Source of the DNA: Elioraea thermophila (ex Habib et al. 2022)
GTDB lineage: Bacteria; Pseudomonadota; Alphaproteobacteria; Acetobacterales; Acetobacteraceae
Assembly (NCBI RefSeq): GCF_003336755.1
Contig: NZ_QMDI01000012.1
Coordinates: 1-42,555 of the forward strand
Direction: 5' to 3'
DNA: 42,555 nt
This document shows positions 27,236-36,251 of the stretch, one piece after another (within the stretch, counting starts at the first letter, position 1; every line of letters begins with the position of its first letter). The position numbers and the translations under genes were made by a program. Below the pieces are notes generated by a model. That model was given only the letters and a program-made list of their open reading frames with translations, searched no databases and was not told where the DNA came from.

Positions 27236-28158
27236 GCGAGACAGACGCCCCGCCATTTTCGGCGACCCCGTCGCCGAGCCGCTGCGGCTTCGTCGCCATT
27301 CTCGGCGCGCCGAACGCCGGCAAATCGACCCTCCTCAACCGTCTGGTCGGCGCCAAGCTCGCCGCCGTATCGCCCAAGCCGCAAACCACGCGCTTCCGCG
27401 TGCGCGGCATCGTCATCCGCGGGGCGTCCCAGATCGTCTTCGTCGACACGCCCGGCATCTTCTCGCCCCGTCGCCTGCTCGACCGCGCGATGGTCAAGGC
27501 CGCCTGGACGGGGGCGCAGGATGCCGACATCGCGCTCCTCCTCGTGGATGCGAAGACGGGGCTGACCGAAGAGGTGCGCGCCATCGCCGAGCGTCTGAAG
27601 GATACGCATCGACCGCTCTGGCTCGCCTTGAACAAGATCGACCTGGTCGAGAAACCGTCTCTGCTCCCGCTCGCCGAAGCGCTGAATGCGATCGCCCCTT
27701 TCCAGGAGACGTTCATGATCTCCGCCACCGAGGGCGATGGGCTGGAGCGGCTGCTCGATCGTCTGGCCGACGCCCTTCCCGAGGGGCCCTGGCTCTTTCC
27801 CGAGGACGACCTGTCCGACCTGCCGGACCGCCTGCTCGCCGCCGAGATCGTGCGCGAGCAGATCTACCATCAGACGCGCGAGGAGGTGCCCTACGACACC
27901 ACGGTGGAAACCGAAGAATGGCAGGAGCGCGAGGATGGGTCGGTCGCGATCCGTTGCGCCATCGTCTGCGCCAAGGAAGGGCAGAAGGGCATCCTGATCG
28001 GCAAGGGAGGGCAGAGGCTGAAAGCGATCGGGTCGCGGGCACGGATGGAGCTCGAGCGCGAGTTGGGCCGGCGCGTGCACCTCTTCCTGCACGTGCTGGT
28101 GCGCGAGGGCTGGGACGAGGAGAAGGCTCGTTTGCGCGCCATGGGGCTCGAGCCCTGA
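27232..28158 (+). CDS. era: GTPase Era
   Basis: The 308-residue GTPase binds 16S rRNA near its 3' end and assists 30S assembly. G-motifs are complete: GAPNAGKST, DTPGIF and NKIDLV. The C-terminal KH domain contains IGKGGQRLKAIGSRARMELE. The ATG overlaps the rnc stop by four bases. A 14-residue N-terminal extension precedes the GTPase fold. Confidence 0.97.
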   Translation: MSETDAPPFSATPSPSRCGFVAILGAPNAGKSTLLNRLVGAKLAAVSPKPQTTRFRVRGIVIRGASQIVFVDTPGIFSPRRLLDRAMVKAAWTGAQDADIALLLVDAKTGLTEEVRAIAERLKDTHRPLWLALNKIDLVEKPSLLPLAEALNAIAPFQETFMISATEGDGLERLLDRLADALPEGPWLFPEDDLSDLPDRLLAAEIVREQIYHQTREEVPYDTTVETEEWQEREDGSVAIRCAIVCAKEGQKGILIGKGGQRLKAIGSRARMELERELGRRVHLFLHVLVREGWDEEKARLRAMGLEP

Positions 28159-28167
28159 GCGACGGCG

Positions 28168-28932
28168 ATGGAAACTTGGGAAGACGAGGCGGTGGTGCTG
28201 TCCGCAAGGCTCCATGGCGAGGGCCATGCGATCGCCACGGTGTTCACGCCGACCCAGGGCGTGCGGCGTGGCCTCGTCTACGGCGGTGCGGGCCGGCGCG
28301 GGCGCGCGACCTGGCAGTCGGGCAACGTGCTCGCAGCGCGCTGGCAGGCGCGGCTTGCCGACCAGCTGGGTCGTCTCGAGGGCGAAGCGCTGTGCGCCGC
28401 TTCCGCCGCCGCACTGGGGGATCCGCTCGCGCTTGCCGTCGTCGCCTCCGCCTGTGCGGTGGCCGAAGCCGGCTTGCCCGAGGCCGAGCCGCACCCGAGG
28501 GCGTACGCGGCGCTGGTCGCGCTGTTCGGCCGTCTCGACGCGGGCGAGGAGCTCGTGGCGGATTACGTGCGCTGGGAGATCGTTCTCCTGGCGGAACTCG
28601 GCTACGGGCTCGACCTCTCGGCCTGCGCGCTCACGGGGGCGCGCGAGGGCCTGGCCTTCGTCTCGCCGCGCACGGGGCGGGCGGTGACGGCGGCGGCGGC
28701 GGGGCCATGGCGGGAGCGGCTGCTGCCGCTGCCCGCCTTCCTGGTCGACGCGGCGGCGCCGTCGTCGCCAGGGGATCTCGCCGCCGGCTTGCGCCTCACG
28801 GGGCACTTCCTCGCCCGCGACGTGTTCGGCGCCGCACACCGGCCACCGCCGCCTGCGCGCGAGCGCCTGGTCGCGGCAATCGAGGCCCGTGCCGCGGCGC
28901 GTCCGACCGAAGCGGAGCGAGCCGCGCCGTGA
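28168..28932 (+). CDS. recO: DNA repair protein RecO
   Basis: The 254-residue protein loads RecA on SSB-coated DNA with RecR. METWEDEAVVLSARLHGEGH is the N-terminal OB-fold opening and YGGAGRRGRATWQSGNVLAA follows it. The helical C-terminal domain has the conserved WEIVLLAELGYGLDLSACAL. It lacks the zinc-finger cysteines found in some RecO proteins. It starts ten bases after era. Confidence 0.93.
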   Translation: METWEDEAVVLSARLHGEGHAIATVFTPTQGVRRGLVYGGAGRRGRATWQSGNVLAARWQARLADQLGRLEGEALCAASAAALGDPLALAVVASACAVAEAGLPEAEPHPRAYAALVALFGRLDAGEELVADYVRWEIVLLAELGYGLDLSACALTGAREGLAFVSPRTGRAVTAAAAGPWRERLLPLPAFLVDAAAPSSPGDLAAGLRLTGHFLARDVFGAAHRPPPPARERLVAAIEARAAARPTEAERAAP

Positions 28933-29723
28933 CCGACAAGGCCACGACGCTTGCCCACGCGGCGCGGGAAGCGGCCGGATCCTGCGCCCTCGTGCGCGAC
29001 CCAGCCTCGTTCTCTTTCCTGCGCAAGGCGGTCGCGGCGGTGATGACGGTGTCGGGCCCGCTGTCTCCGCTGGCCTTGTTTCGGATCCTGCGCCGGGTCG
29101 CGCCCTACACCATGGTGCCGCCGATTGGGGTTGCCTTCGCCGCGCAAGAGGCAGCGAAGGCGGCGGAGGGGGGCGGGCAGATCGTCGAGTGCGGCGCCTG
29201 GATGGGGGGGACGAGCTTCGCGATGGCGCTCGCCCAGCGCAGGCGATTCGGCCGGGTGCGCGCTCCCGTATGGATGTTCGACAGTTTCAAGGGGCTGCCG
29301 CAGCCGGACGCGAGGGACGGGGAGGCGGCGTTCCGGCTGATGGAGCGTCAACCCCGCCCGCTTGCGGTCCCGGTCGATACGGTGCGGGCTCTGCGCGACG
29401 CCCTCGGCTTCGGCGAGAGCGATGCGCCGATCGTGCCGGGCTGGTTTGACCAGACTCTGCCCCAATCGGTCGCGGCGCTGCGCGCGGGCGGCGGCATCGC
29501 GCTCCTGCGGCTGGACGGCGACTGGTACGAGAGCACCCTCACCGCCCTGCGCACGCTTCTTCCCCTGGTGCGCGTGGGAGGCGTGGTGATCATCGACGAT
29601 TATTACGCCTGGGAGGGGTGTGCGCGGGCCGTGCACGAGGTGCTCGCTGCCGAACCCGTGGTGCCTCGCCTGCGCACGGCGCCCGGCGCAGCGGGCGCTT
29701 GGTTTGTCAGGGCGGGCGGATAG
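28929..29723 (+). CDS. TylF/MycF-like class I SAM methyltransferase
   Basis: The 264-residue product resembles macrocin O-methyltransferases. IVECGAWMGGTSFAMALA is the SAM-binding glycine-rich loop, MFDSFKGLP the second strand, and LRLDGDWYESTLTALRTLLP followed by VVIIDDYYAWEGCARAVHE matches the TylF metal and substrate region. It would methylate a hydroxyl on a sugar or similar small molecule; the substrate is unknown. GTG 28929 overlaps the recO stop, so it is attached to a housekeeping operon. An acyltransferase gene for sugar modification lies 228 bases on. Confidence 0.85.
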   Translation: MTDKATTLAHAAREAAGSCALVRDPASFSFLRKAVAAVMTVSGPLSPLALFRILRRVAPYTMVPPIGVAFAAQEAAKAAEGGGQIVECGAWMGGTSFAMALAQRRRFGRVRAPVWMFDSFKGLPQPDARDGEAAFRLMERQPRPLAVPVDTVRALRDALGFGESDAPIVPGWFDQTLPQSVAALRAGGGIALLRLDGDWYESTLTALRTLLPLVRVGGVVIIDDYYAWEGCARAVHEVLAAEPVVPRLRTAPGAAGAWFVRAGG

Positions 29724-29951
29724 GGGTGCGGGGGAGCTCGGACGTTTCGCGCTCGCGGCCTCTGTCGCTTGCGACACCGCGGCCGACGTCGTCGAGCGTC
29801 TCACCACCTTCCCTTCGATGTCGCATGCGGATTTCCCGCTCTTCCGACCGGCCCGTCCCGACGGCGTGCGGTTCAGCACGGTCATGCCGGGGGGCGCTTT
29901 TGGGCCAGCGGGGGCGGGCCGACGGGTCGGCGTTGGGGACGAGGCGAAGTC

Positions 29952-30539
29952 ATGAGCTTGCGAGAGCGTCGAATCGTCATCCTCGGCGCCGGTGGCCACG
30001 GCCGCGGGGTCGCCGACATCTTTACCCTCTCCGGCTGGAGGGTGGACGGTTTCCTCGCCGACGCGAAGGACGGGCTCGTGGCGGGGCTTCCCGTGCTCGG
30101 GCCCTTGGCGCGCGCCTTCGAGGCCGGCTTCCTGGACGGGCGGGCGGCGATCGTCGCGCTCGGCGACAACGGAAAGCGGGCCTTGATCTCCCGGGCCCTC
30201 CTCGATCGCGGCGTGGCGCTGGCCACCGCGATCCAACCGAGCGCGGTGGTGGCAGGCGACGCCGTGATCGGCGCCGCAACGATGGTCGGCGCCGGGGCGA
30301 TCCTCGGGGTGGGGGCGCGCGTCGGTAGGTTCTGCATCGTCAACACCGCGGCGAGCGTGGATCATGACTGCGTGCTGGAGGAAGGTGCGTTCGTCGCTCC
30401 CGGCGTGCGGCTCTGCGGCGGCGTGCGCCTCGGCGAGGGCGCCTTCGTCGGGGCTGGCGCGGTGATCCTGCCCGGCGTGACGGTCGGCGCCGGGACGCGG
30501 ATCCCGGCGGGTTCGGTGGTGTCCGGCTCCCGGTTCTGA
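29952..30539 (+). CDS. NeuD/PglD-like sugar O- or N-acyltransferase
   Basis: The 195-residue product begins with a Rossmann-like nucleotide-sugar region ([19 protein letters not shown]) and ends in a left-handed beta-helix of hexapeptide repeats ([40 protein letters not shown]). The catalytic His probably lies in [20 protein letters not shown]. Family members transfer acetyl groups from acetyl-CoA to amino sugars or sialic-acid-like sugars. With the preceding methyltransferase it may decorate a surface glycan; no glycosyltransferase is nearby. Confidence 0.9.
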   Translation: MSLRERRIVILGAGGHGRGVADIFTLSGWRVDGFLADAKDGLVAGLPVLGPLARAFEAGFLDGRAAIVALGDNGKRALISRALLDRGVALATAIQPSAVVAGDAVIGAATMVGAGAILGVGARVGRFCIVNTAASVDHDCVLEEGAFVAPGVRLCGGVRLGEGAFVGAGAVILPGVTVGAGTRIPAGSVVSGSRF

Positions 30540-30649
30540 GCGGCAACCGACCGCCGACCTCGCCGTCAGAGCGTGTGCGTCGCGCGAAACCCCCCGTTCA
30601 CCATCTTTTGCCAGGATCGGGGTCGGGCAAGCTGTGGGAAGGCAACGCC

Positions 30650-32011
30650 ATGAAGAACGCCAACGACACGAAGAGGCAGGATGCGACCATCGCCGAACGC
30701 CGCGCCTTCCATCGGCTGGACCCCGCCGCATGCGCGACGTTGACGGAGGCCTGGCAGGTTCTCGAACCCAGGCTCGGCCCGGTTCTCGAGGCCTTCTATC
30801 GCCACCTGCAGGCCACACCGGAGATGGCAGCGCTCATCTCGGCGCACGCGCGCGGCGGGGTCGAGAGGCTGAAGGAGGCGCAGAAGCGCCACTGGGCAAG
30901 GCTGTTCTCCGGCCGGTTCGACGACGACTACGCCGCCGGCGTGCGGCGGATCGGCGAGGCGCATGCGCGGATCGGGCTCGATCCGCGCTGGTATCTCGGC
31001 GGCTATGCGATGGCGCTGGCCGAGATCGCGCGGGTGTTCGGCGCGGCGAACCGCTGGAACGGCCGGCGCGTGGCCGAACTGACGGCGGCGGTGACGGAGG
31101 CGGTCTTCCTCGACATGGGGCTCGCTCTCGACGTGTATTTCGAGGCCGCGCGAAAGGAGGCTGAGGCGGCTCGGAGCCGTCTCGCCGCCGAGTTCGAGCG
31201 GGAGATGGGCGTGCTGATCGCCGGGGTCGCCTCGGCCGGGACCGAGCTTTCCGCGAACGCGGACACGCTCGCCTCGGTGTCCGGCCGGGTGGCGGAACGG
31301 TCCGTGTCCGCGGCGGCCGCGACCGAGCAGGCTTCGACCAACATCGCGACCATCGCTTCGGCGGCGGAAGAGTTGTCCGCCTCGATCGCCGAGATCACGC
31401 GTCAGGTGAGCGAGAGCGCGCGCGTGGCCGCGCGGGCGGCGGGCGAGGCGCGGGCCACCGACCGGACGATCGCCTCGCTCGCCGAGACGGCGGGCAAGAT
31501 CGGCGACATCGTGCGGCTGATCAACGACATCGCCGGGCAGACGAACCTGCTCGCGCTGAACGCGACCATCGAGGCGGCGCGGGCCGGCGAGGCGGGCAAG
31601 GGCTTCGCCGTGGTCGCCTCGGAGGTGAAGAACCTGGCGAGCCAGACCGCGAAGGCGACGGAGGACATCGCGGCTCAGGTGGCGGCCATCCAGGCGGAGA
31701 CGACGCGCGCGGTGGAGGCGATCCGCGGCATCGGCGCGATCGTCGCGGAATCGGAGCGCGCCGCGGCGGCGATCGCCGCCTCGGTCGAGGAGCAAGGGGC
31801 GGCGACGAAGGAGATCGCGCGCAGCGTGCAGGAGGCGGTGCGGGGGACGTCGCTGGCCTCGGAGGCGGTCTCCGGCGTGCAGGACGCGGCACGGGAGGCC
31901 GACGAGGCGGTGAAATCCTTGCGTGCCGCGGCGGCTGAGCTCGCCCGCAACGGCGAGGCGCTGCGGGCCGGGGTCGACTCCTTCCACGCCCGGGTGCGCA
32001 TCGCGGCCTGA
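30650..32011 (+). CDS. Globin-coupled methyl-accepting chemotaxis sensor
   Basis: The 453-residue protein has a protoglobin heme domain (about residues 10-170) and a methyl-accepting signalling domain. The proximal heme ligand is probably His81 in [20 protein letters not shown]. The receptor hairpin tip [20 protein letters not shown] is intact and feeds CheA/CheW. No membrane segment is visible, so it is a soluble oxygen or redox sensor like HemAT. The region 205-290 is rich in Ala/Ser heptads, as in receptor coiled coils. ATG 30650 has GGAAGG upstream and fits the domain start better than an earlier frame opening at 30575. Confidence 0.93.
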   Translation: MKNANDTKRQDATIAERRAFHRLDPAACATLTEAWQVLEPRLGPVLEAFYRHLQATPEMAALISAHARGGVERLKEAQKRHWARLFSGRFDDDYAAGVRRIGEAHARIGLDPRWYLGGYAMALAEIARVFGAANRWNGRRVAELTAAVTEAVFLDMGLALDVYFEAARKEAEAARSRLAAEFEREMGVLIAGVASAGTELSANADTLASVSGRVAERSVSAAAATEQASTNIATIASAAEELSASIAEITRQVSESARVAARAAGEARATDRTIASLAETAGKIGDIVRLINDIAGQTNLLALNATIEAARAGEAGKGFAVVASEVKNLASQTAKATEDIAAQVAAIQAETTRAVEAIRGIGAIVAESERAAAAIAASVEEQGAATKEIARSVQEAVRGTSLASEAVSGVQDAAREADEAVKSLRAAAAELARNGEALRAGVDSFHARVRIAA

Positions 32012-32471
32012 CAGGGGCGGGGGTGAAGGCGCCGGCGGTAGGGCCCGGCGTACCCACGCGCGCACCATCCGCGAGCCTTCCCGACACGTACCGGGCGCCG
32101 TCGCCGAACGGGGATGGCTCGCTGACGCGTTTGCGGCGGTTTCTCGCCGTCGGTGTCGCGGTCGCCCCAGCCGCCCGGTCGTCCCCGTCGCGGCACCGGG
32201 GGTGTCGTTGTTCATGGGGCGAGACGGGTTCGGTCTCGTGCGAGGCTGGGCGGAAGCCCGCGCCGGCAGGGCGTCCCCCGTGCCGGGGCGGACGAGCCGC
32301 CAGCCGGGTCGGTCGCCCAGTCGACCATGCCGTGCGGCACGGCGCGCCCGCCGTGTTGGCCAAGGGCCTGCGAAGGCGAGCAGGGCGAACCGTGCTGCCC
32401 GTGGCGTTGTGCCGTCGGCTCGGCGCGGCGTCAGTCGGCGGGGTGGCGACCGTCTGGCCAGGCGCCGCGTC
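32012..32471. other. GC-rich region without a convincing gene
   Basis: Open frames exist on both strands, but their translations are Arg/Pro/Ala-rich with no family resemblance. I see no clear RNA motif or repeat. The downstream end runs into the reading frame of a PEP-CTERM fragment, so this may be decayed DNA. Confidence 0.4.
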
Positions 32472-32705
32472 GACAACCCGTTCGGCGGCCTCGCCATCAA
32501 GGCCATCAGCTTCACCGCCGCGACCGGCATCTCGGCCGACATCTGCGGCCCGAATGGCGATGCGGCGTGCACCAACCAGTCCGACTACACCTACACCCTG
32601 GTCGAACTCCGGGTCGAGGTCGTGCCCGAGCCGACTGCGCTCGCCCTGCTGGGTGCCGGCCTGCTCGGCCTCGGTGTCGCCGCCCGTCGCCGCGCCGGCG
32701 GCTGA
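32472..32705 (+). pseudogene. C-terminal remnant of a PEP-CTERM sorted exported protein
   Basis: The last 77 codons read like a normal protein: FGGLAIKAISFTAATGIS, a Cys pair in DICGPNGDAACTNQSD, and then a complete PEP-CTERM tail (VPEP, a hydrophobic stretch ALALLGAGLLGLGVA, and a basic end ARRRAGG). The same frame upstream of 32472 loses protein-like composition, and no signal peptide or start with a ribosome site is visible. I therefore read it as a truncated copy. PEP-CTERM proteins are anchored and processed by exosortase, which is not encoded here. Confidence 0.6.
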
Positions 32706-32728
32706 TGAACGAAGGATCGGGATGCGAC

Positions 32729-32765
32729 GAAGGGGCGGGGCAACCCGTCCCTTCTTCGTTCCTGT
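32729..32765 (+). terminator. Rho-independent terminator
   Basis: GAAGGGGCGGG (32729-32739) pairs with CCCGTCCCTTC (32744-32754), 11 pairs with one G-U, loop GCAA. TTCGTTCCTGT follows as a modest U-rich tail. It lies between the PEP-CTERM fragment and the convergent thiE. Confidence 0.6.
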
Positions 32766-32778
32766 CCCGGTCGTCGCG

Positions 32779-33477
32779 TCACGCCTCCGCCAGTGCCGCC
32801 GCGATCGCCCGGTTCATCGCCCGCACCCCTGCTGCCGGCCCCTGGGGGTGGTTCCATACCGCCGAGATCACGGCGAGGAAATCCGCCCCCGCCCGCACCA
32901 GCACCGCGCAGTTCTCCGGCGTGATGCCGCCGATCGCGACAGAGGGGATCTCCGTCGTCTCCGACCAGATGGTGAGGATTTCCGGGTCGGGCCGATGCTT
33001 GGTCTCCTTCGTGCCGGTGGGGAAGAAGGCGCCGAAGGCGACGTAGTCCGCCCCCGCCTCGGCGGCCTCCATGGCGAGGTGGCGGGAGTCGTGGCAGGTG
33101 GCGCCGAGCGTCAGATCGGGCCCCAACAGACGCCGCGCCGCCCGCAGATCCCCGTCCTCGCGGCCCAGATGCGCCCCGTCCATGCCGCAGGCCACCGCCA
33201 GATCGGCGCGGTCGTTCATCAGGAAGGCGACGCCGCGGTCCTGCACCACCGGACGGAGAAGGTCGGCGGCACGGCGGATCGCGTCGTCATCCACCCCCTT
33301 GAGCCGCAGCTGCACGGCGGCGACGTCGCCGGCGTCGAGGGTGCGCGCGAGGTCGTCACGAAACCGGATCGGATCGAACGCGGGCGGGGTGATCAGGTAA
33401 AGCCGACATCGCGGTTCGGATGCCGCGCCCTCTTCCCGCGGCCCTCCGCCCGCTCTCGCTGGCCCGGCGCCGCTCAC
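32779..33477 (-). CDS. thiE: Thiamine-phosphate synthase
   Basis: The 232-residue enzyme joins HMP-pyrophosphate and the thiazole phosphate to form thiamine phosphate. [45 protein letters not shown] and [14 protein letters not shown] are recognisable ThiE pieces; the last is more divergent than usual. The start is taken as GTG 33477, overlapping the aldolase stop (GTGA), which gives a 24-residue N-terminal extension. It is translationally coupled to the aldolase and has no riboswitch of its own here. Confidence 0.88.
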   Translation of the reverse strand: MSGAGPARAGGGPREEGAASEPRCRLYLITPPAFDPIRFRDDLARTLDAGDVAAVQLRLKGVDDDAIRRAADLLRPVVQDRGVAFLMNDRADLAVACGMDGAHLGREDGDLRAARRLLGPDLTLGATCHDSRHLAMEAAEAGADYVAFGAFFPTGTKETKHRPDPEILTIWSETTEIPSVAIGGITPENCAVLVRAGADFLAVISAVWNHPQGPAAGVRAMNRAIAAALAEA

Positions 33478-34394
33478 GCCTTGCCCTGATAGATCTCGAT
33501 GATCCGCCCCAGCATGGCGAGCGCCTTCTCCTTCGGCCTTTGGAAGGTGTTGCGGCCGATGATGGAGCCCGCGCCGCCGCCGTCGCGAATGGCGCGGCAC
33601 TCGGCGTAGATCCCTTCCTCGTCCTTCGCCTCGCCGCCCGAGAACACGACGAGACGCCGGCCGGCGAACGCCGCCTGCACCACGTGCTCGATCCGCTTGG
33701 CGAGGGTCGCGATGTCGATCGCCTCCTTCTCGTAGACCTTTTTCGCCGCCTCCAGCGCCACGTGCTCCGTCGGCGGCTTCACCTTGATGATGTGGGCGCC
33801 GAGAAGGGCCGCCATGTGCGCGGCATAGGCGCAGATGTCGACCGCCGTCTCGCCGGCCTTGTCCAGCATCGGCCCGCGCGGATAGGACCACACCACCACC
33901 GCGAGCCCCACCGACTTCGCTTCCTCGGCGAGCTCGCGCAGCTCCTCCATCATCTCGAACTGGTCCTCGGAGCCCGGGTAGATGGTGAAGCCGATCGCGC
34001 TGCAGCCGAGCCGCAGCGCATCGCCGACCGACCCGGTCACCGCCTGGTCCTTCACGGTGGACAGGCTGTTCGACGAGTTCACCTTCAGGATCAGCGGGAT
34101 GGCGCCGGCGAAGCTGTCGGCGCCGGCCTCCAGCATGCCGAGGGGTGCCGCATAGGCCGAAAGCCCCGCCTCGATCGCGAGCTGGAAATGGTAGTGCGGG
34201 TCGTAGGCCGGTGGGTTGGGCGCGAAGGAGCGGGCAGGACCGTGCTCGAACCCCTGATCGACGGGGAGGATGACGAGCTTGCCGGTTCCACCCAGCCGTC
34301 CCGCCATCAGGATGCGGGCGAGGTTGGCCTTGGTGCCCGGATTGTCGCTTTCGTAGTTGGCGAGGATGTCCTTCACCCGCCGGGTGATCCGCAT
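33474..34394 (-). CDS. fbaB: Class I fructose-bisphosphate aldolase, DhnA type
   Basis: The 306-residue TIM-barrel enzyme should cleave fructose 1,6-bisphosphate to triose phosphates via a Schiff base. [38 protein letters not shown] and [12 protein letters not shown] are typical of the DhnA/FbaB family; Lys204 in the last motif is the likely Schiff-base residue. ATG 34394 is preferred over GTG 34403 because GAGGAG is eight bases upstream. Its stop overlaps thiE. Confidence 0.92.
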   Translation of the reverse strand: MRITRRVKDILANYESDNPGTKANLARILMAGRLGGTGKLVILPVDQGFEHGPARSFAPNPPAYDPHYHFQLAIEAGLSAYAAPLGMLEAGADSFAGAIPLILKVNSSNSLSTVKDQAVTGSVGDALRLGCSAIGFTIYPGSEDQFEMMEELRELAEEAKSVGLAVVVWSYPRGPMLDKAGETAVDICAYAAHMAALLGAHIIKVKPPTEHVALEAAKKVYEKEAIDIATLAKRIEHVVQAAFAGRRLVVFSGGEAKDEEGIYAECRAIRDGGGAGSIIGRNTFQRPKEKALAMLGRIIEIYQGKA

Positions 34395-34452
34395 GATGGG
34401 CACTCCTCTCCTGGCTGATCGGCCGGCGGTTTAGGGCAGGGCGGCGCCCCTG

Positions 34453-34854
34453 TCACTTGCCGGCGAGCCAGGCCGCGAGGCGGCGCGCCGCCCCGGCCTC
34501 TCCGAGATCGAGCGCGGGGGGGCGGCTCGTCAGCACCTCGGCGCCCAGCGCCCGCGCGATCGCGGCGAGACGCTCCGCCTGCGCCTCCGCGCCTTCGAAC
34601 ACCACGGCCCGAATGCCCCCGCGCAACGCCTCCAAGGCCAAACCCGCCTCGTCGGCGCAATCGAGGATGTCTCGGCCCGCAACCGACGGATGGGCTGCCC
34701 GCGCCGTGCCGGTCAGCGCCTGCCACCAGCCTGCCCCCGCATAGCAAGCCGCCCCGGGCCCGGAGAGCAGATCGAGCATGACGCCCAGCCGTTCCGCCGC
34801 CGCCAGCGCGGCGCGCGCCTGGTCGAGGCCGTGCACCACCACTGCCTGGCCCAT
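34453..34854 (-). CDS. Small conserved-looking protein of unknown function
   Basis: The product has 133 residues from ATG 34854 (MGQAVVVHGLDQARAALAAA). It is Ala/Leu/Gly-rich with regular hydrophobic strands and helices, such as AVVFEGAEAQAERLAAIARA and EVLTSRPPALDLGEAGAARR. No catalytic motif, signal peptide or membrane segment is visible. It precedes the aldolase gene by 58 bases and probably shares its transcript. I do not recognise the family. Confidence 0.7.
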   Translation of the reverse strand: MGQAVVVHGLDQARAALAAAERLGVMLDLLSGPGAACYAGAGWWQALTGTARAAHPSVAGRDILDCADEAGLALEALRGGIRAVVFEGAEAQAERLAAIARALGAEVLTSRPPALDLGEAGAARRLAAWLAGK

Positions 34855-34863
34855 GCGCTCGTG

Positions 34864-34893
34864 TTGACCGCGACGGAAACGCCTGTCTAGGGT
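34864..34893 (+). promoter_or_regulatory. Candidate promoter for the zapA transcript
   Basis: TTGACC (34864-34869), 18 bases, TAGGGT (34888-34893). A start near 34900 would give a short leader before ATG 34926. Confidence 0.5.
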
Positions 34894-34925
34894 CGGCCGA
34901 ACCCAGCCGAGGACACGCACTCTTC

Positions 34926-35138
34926 ATGCCGGACGACGCGCCCACCCTGGAGGCCGCCTGCGCGATGCTCGAAACCGCGGTCGCGCGGCTCGAGCAGGTG
35001 GCGGAGGCGATTGCGCGCCGCGAGGAGGAACGCGCGAAGGAGCCCTCGGCCGAGGCGCTCGCCGCCACCATGGCGGAGGCGGCTGAGCGCCTCGATGCGG
35101 TGATCGCGCGGCTCGCCGCCGTCCTCGAGCAGGGCTGA
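34926..35138 (+). CDS. Small coiled-coil protein upstream of zapA (DUF4164-like)
   Basis: The 70-residue product is almost entirely helical with heptad character (ACAMLETAVARLEQVAEAIA, AERLDAVIARLAAVLEQG). Small proteins of this kind often precede zapA in alphaproteobacteria, so a role near ZapA is possible; that is inference. It ends four bases before the zapA start. Confidence 0.75.
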   Translation: MPDDAPTLEAACAMLETAVARLEQVAEAIARREEERAKEPSAEALAATMAEAAERLDAVIARLAAVLEQG

Positions 35139-35142
35139 GCGC

Positions 35143-35460
35143 GTGGGGCAGGTCAGCCTGAAGATCGGCGGCTTCTCCTACCTCGTCGGTTGCGCCGACG
35201 GCGAGGAGGCGCAGCTGCGCGCGCTCGGGGAGGAGCTCGATCGGCGGGTGGCGGAAACGCGAGCGGCCGTCGGCAACCGCGGCGAGGCGATGCTGCTGGT
35301 GCTGGTCGCACTCTCCCTGCTCGATGAGGTGAAGGACCTCAAGGCCGAGGCGTCGGCTCGCCCCGCCCCCGCGCCGGCGGACAGCGCCGAGGTGGGCCGT
35401 CGCTTGGCCCAGGTCGCCGCCCGGCTGGATGGCGTTGCGCGACGCCTCGCCCGCGCCTAG
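35143..35460 (+). CDS. zapA: Cell division protein ZapA
   Basis: The 105-residue product bundles FtsZ filaments at the division ring. MGQVSLKIGGFSYLVGCADG and EEAQLRALGEELDRRVAETR are the ZapA N-terminal domain, followed by MLLVLVALSLLDEVKDLKAE and a coiled coil. The start is GTG 35143. The order zapA, 6S RNA, fau is conserved in proteobacteria. Confidence 0.9.
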   Translation: MGQVSLKIGGFSYLVGCADGEEAQLRALGEELDRRVAETRAAVGNRGEAMLLVLVALSLLDEVKDLKAEASARPAPAPADSAEVGRRLAQVAARLDGVARRLARA

Positions 35461-35477
35461 GTTCGGTGGGCGGGGCT

Positions 35478-35586
35478 GCCCGGTGCGTCAGGTCTTTCAT
35501 CCCCGGGGCCAGTGATCTTCCCAACGGGAGCTGTCCCTGGCGCGGTCGTGGCCGCGTCATATGGCGCCCACCTGCGATGAGCGGGC
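35478..35586 (+). ncRNA. ssrS: 6S RNA (by synteny and fold)
   Basis: The 116-base gap between zapA and fau is where 6S RNA usually lies. A closing stem can be drawn from GCCCG and CAGGT (35478-35493) with ACCTG and CGGGC (35570-35586). Inside are a hairpin with CCAG/CTGG and TCCC/GGGA, and a 3'-side hairpin CGCGG-TCGTGG-CCGCG like the helix that forms when the central bubble collapses. The exact ends are uncertain and may reach further each side. 6S RNA sequesters sigma70 RNA polymerase. Confidence 0.55.
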
Positions 35587-36203
35587 CTTGGGAGGATGCA
35601 ACGCCAACGGCCAGGGCGGCTCCGCGCTCGACGGGCGCGCACGCCGATGTTGCGGCCGCGAAGCGGGCGCTGCGGGCGGCCTGCCGGGAACGCCGGGCGG
35701 GTCTCGATCCCCGCGCGGGGCTCCTCCTCGCCGGCCATGTGTTGGACCTGCTTCGCCCGCCGCGCGGGGCAGTGGTGGCCGGCTTCTGGCCGCTGCCGGG
35801 CGAGATCGATCCACGCCCCTTGCTGCTCGCCCTCGCCGGGCGCGGCCACGCGCTCGCCCTTCCTGTCACGAGTGGGCGCGGCACGGCCCTGTCGTTCCGC
35901 CTGTTCCGCTTCGGCGACCCCCTCATTGCCGGCCCCTTCGGCACGCGGGAACCGGCAGCGCAGGCCCCGACCCTGGAGCCCGATTGGCTCCTCGTCCCCT
36001 TGCTCGCCTTCGACCGGGCGGGGAATCGGCTCGGGCACGGGGCCGGGTATTACGACGCCACGCTCGCGGCGTTGCGCGCACGGCGGCGGGTGTTCGCCCT
36101 CGGCATCGCCTTCGCCGCCCAGGAAGTGGAGCGGGTGCCGACCGATGACCGCGACGAGCGGCTCGACGCGGTCGCCACCGAAGCGGGAGTGATCGTACCA
36201 TGA
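35577..36203 (+). CDS. fau: 5-formyltetrahydrofolate cyclo-ligase
   Basis: The 208-residue enzyme uses ATP to convert 5-formyltetrahydrofolate to methenyltetrahydrofolate. AAAKRALRAACRERRAGLDP is the N-terminal helix, WPLPGEIDPRPL the substrate region, and LLAFDRAGNRLGHGAGYYD the ATP-binding signature. ATG 35577 gives a product with a 23-residue variable N-terminus and would place its start inside the 3' side of the predicted 6S RNA. Confidence 0.92.
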   Translation: MSGPWEDATPTARAAPRSTGAHADVAAAKRALRAACRERRAGLDPRAGLLLAGHVLDLLRPPRGAVVAGFWPLPGEIDPRPLLLALAGRGHALALPVTSGRGTALSFRLFRFGDPLIAGPFGTREPAAQAPTLEPDWLLVPLLAFDRAGNRLGHGAGYYDATLAALRARRRVFALGIAFAAQEVERVPTDDRDERLDAVATEAGVIVP

Positions 36204-36251
36204 CGGGCGGGCGCCCAGCCATGCTGATGCCGGGGCGGAACGGGTTCGACC

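Noticed and set aside
29620-29955. 111-codon frame between the methyltransferase and the acyltransferase
   Set aside because: It starts inside the methyltransferase in another frame and has no protein-like pattern or ribosome site.
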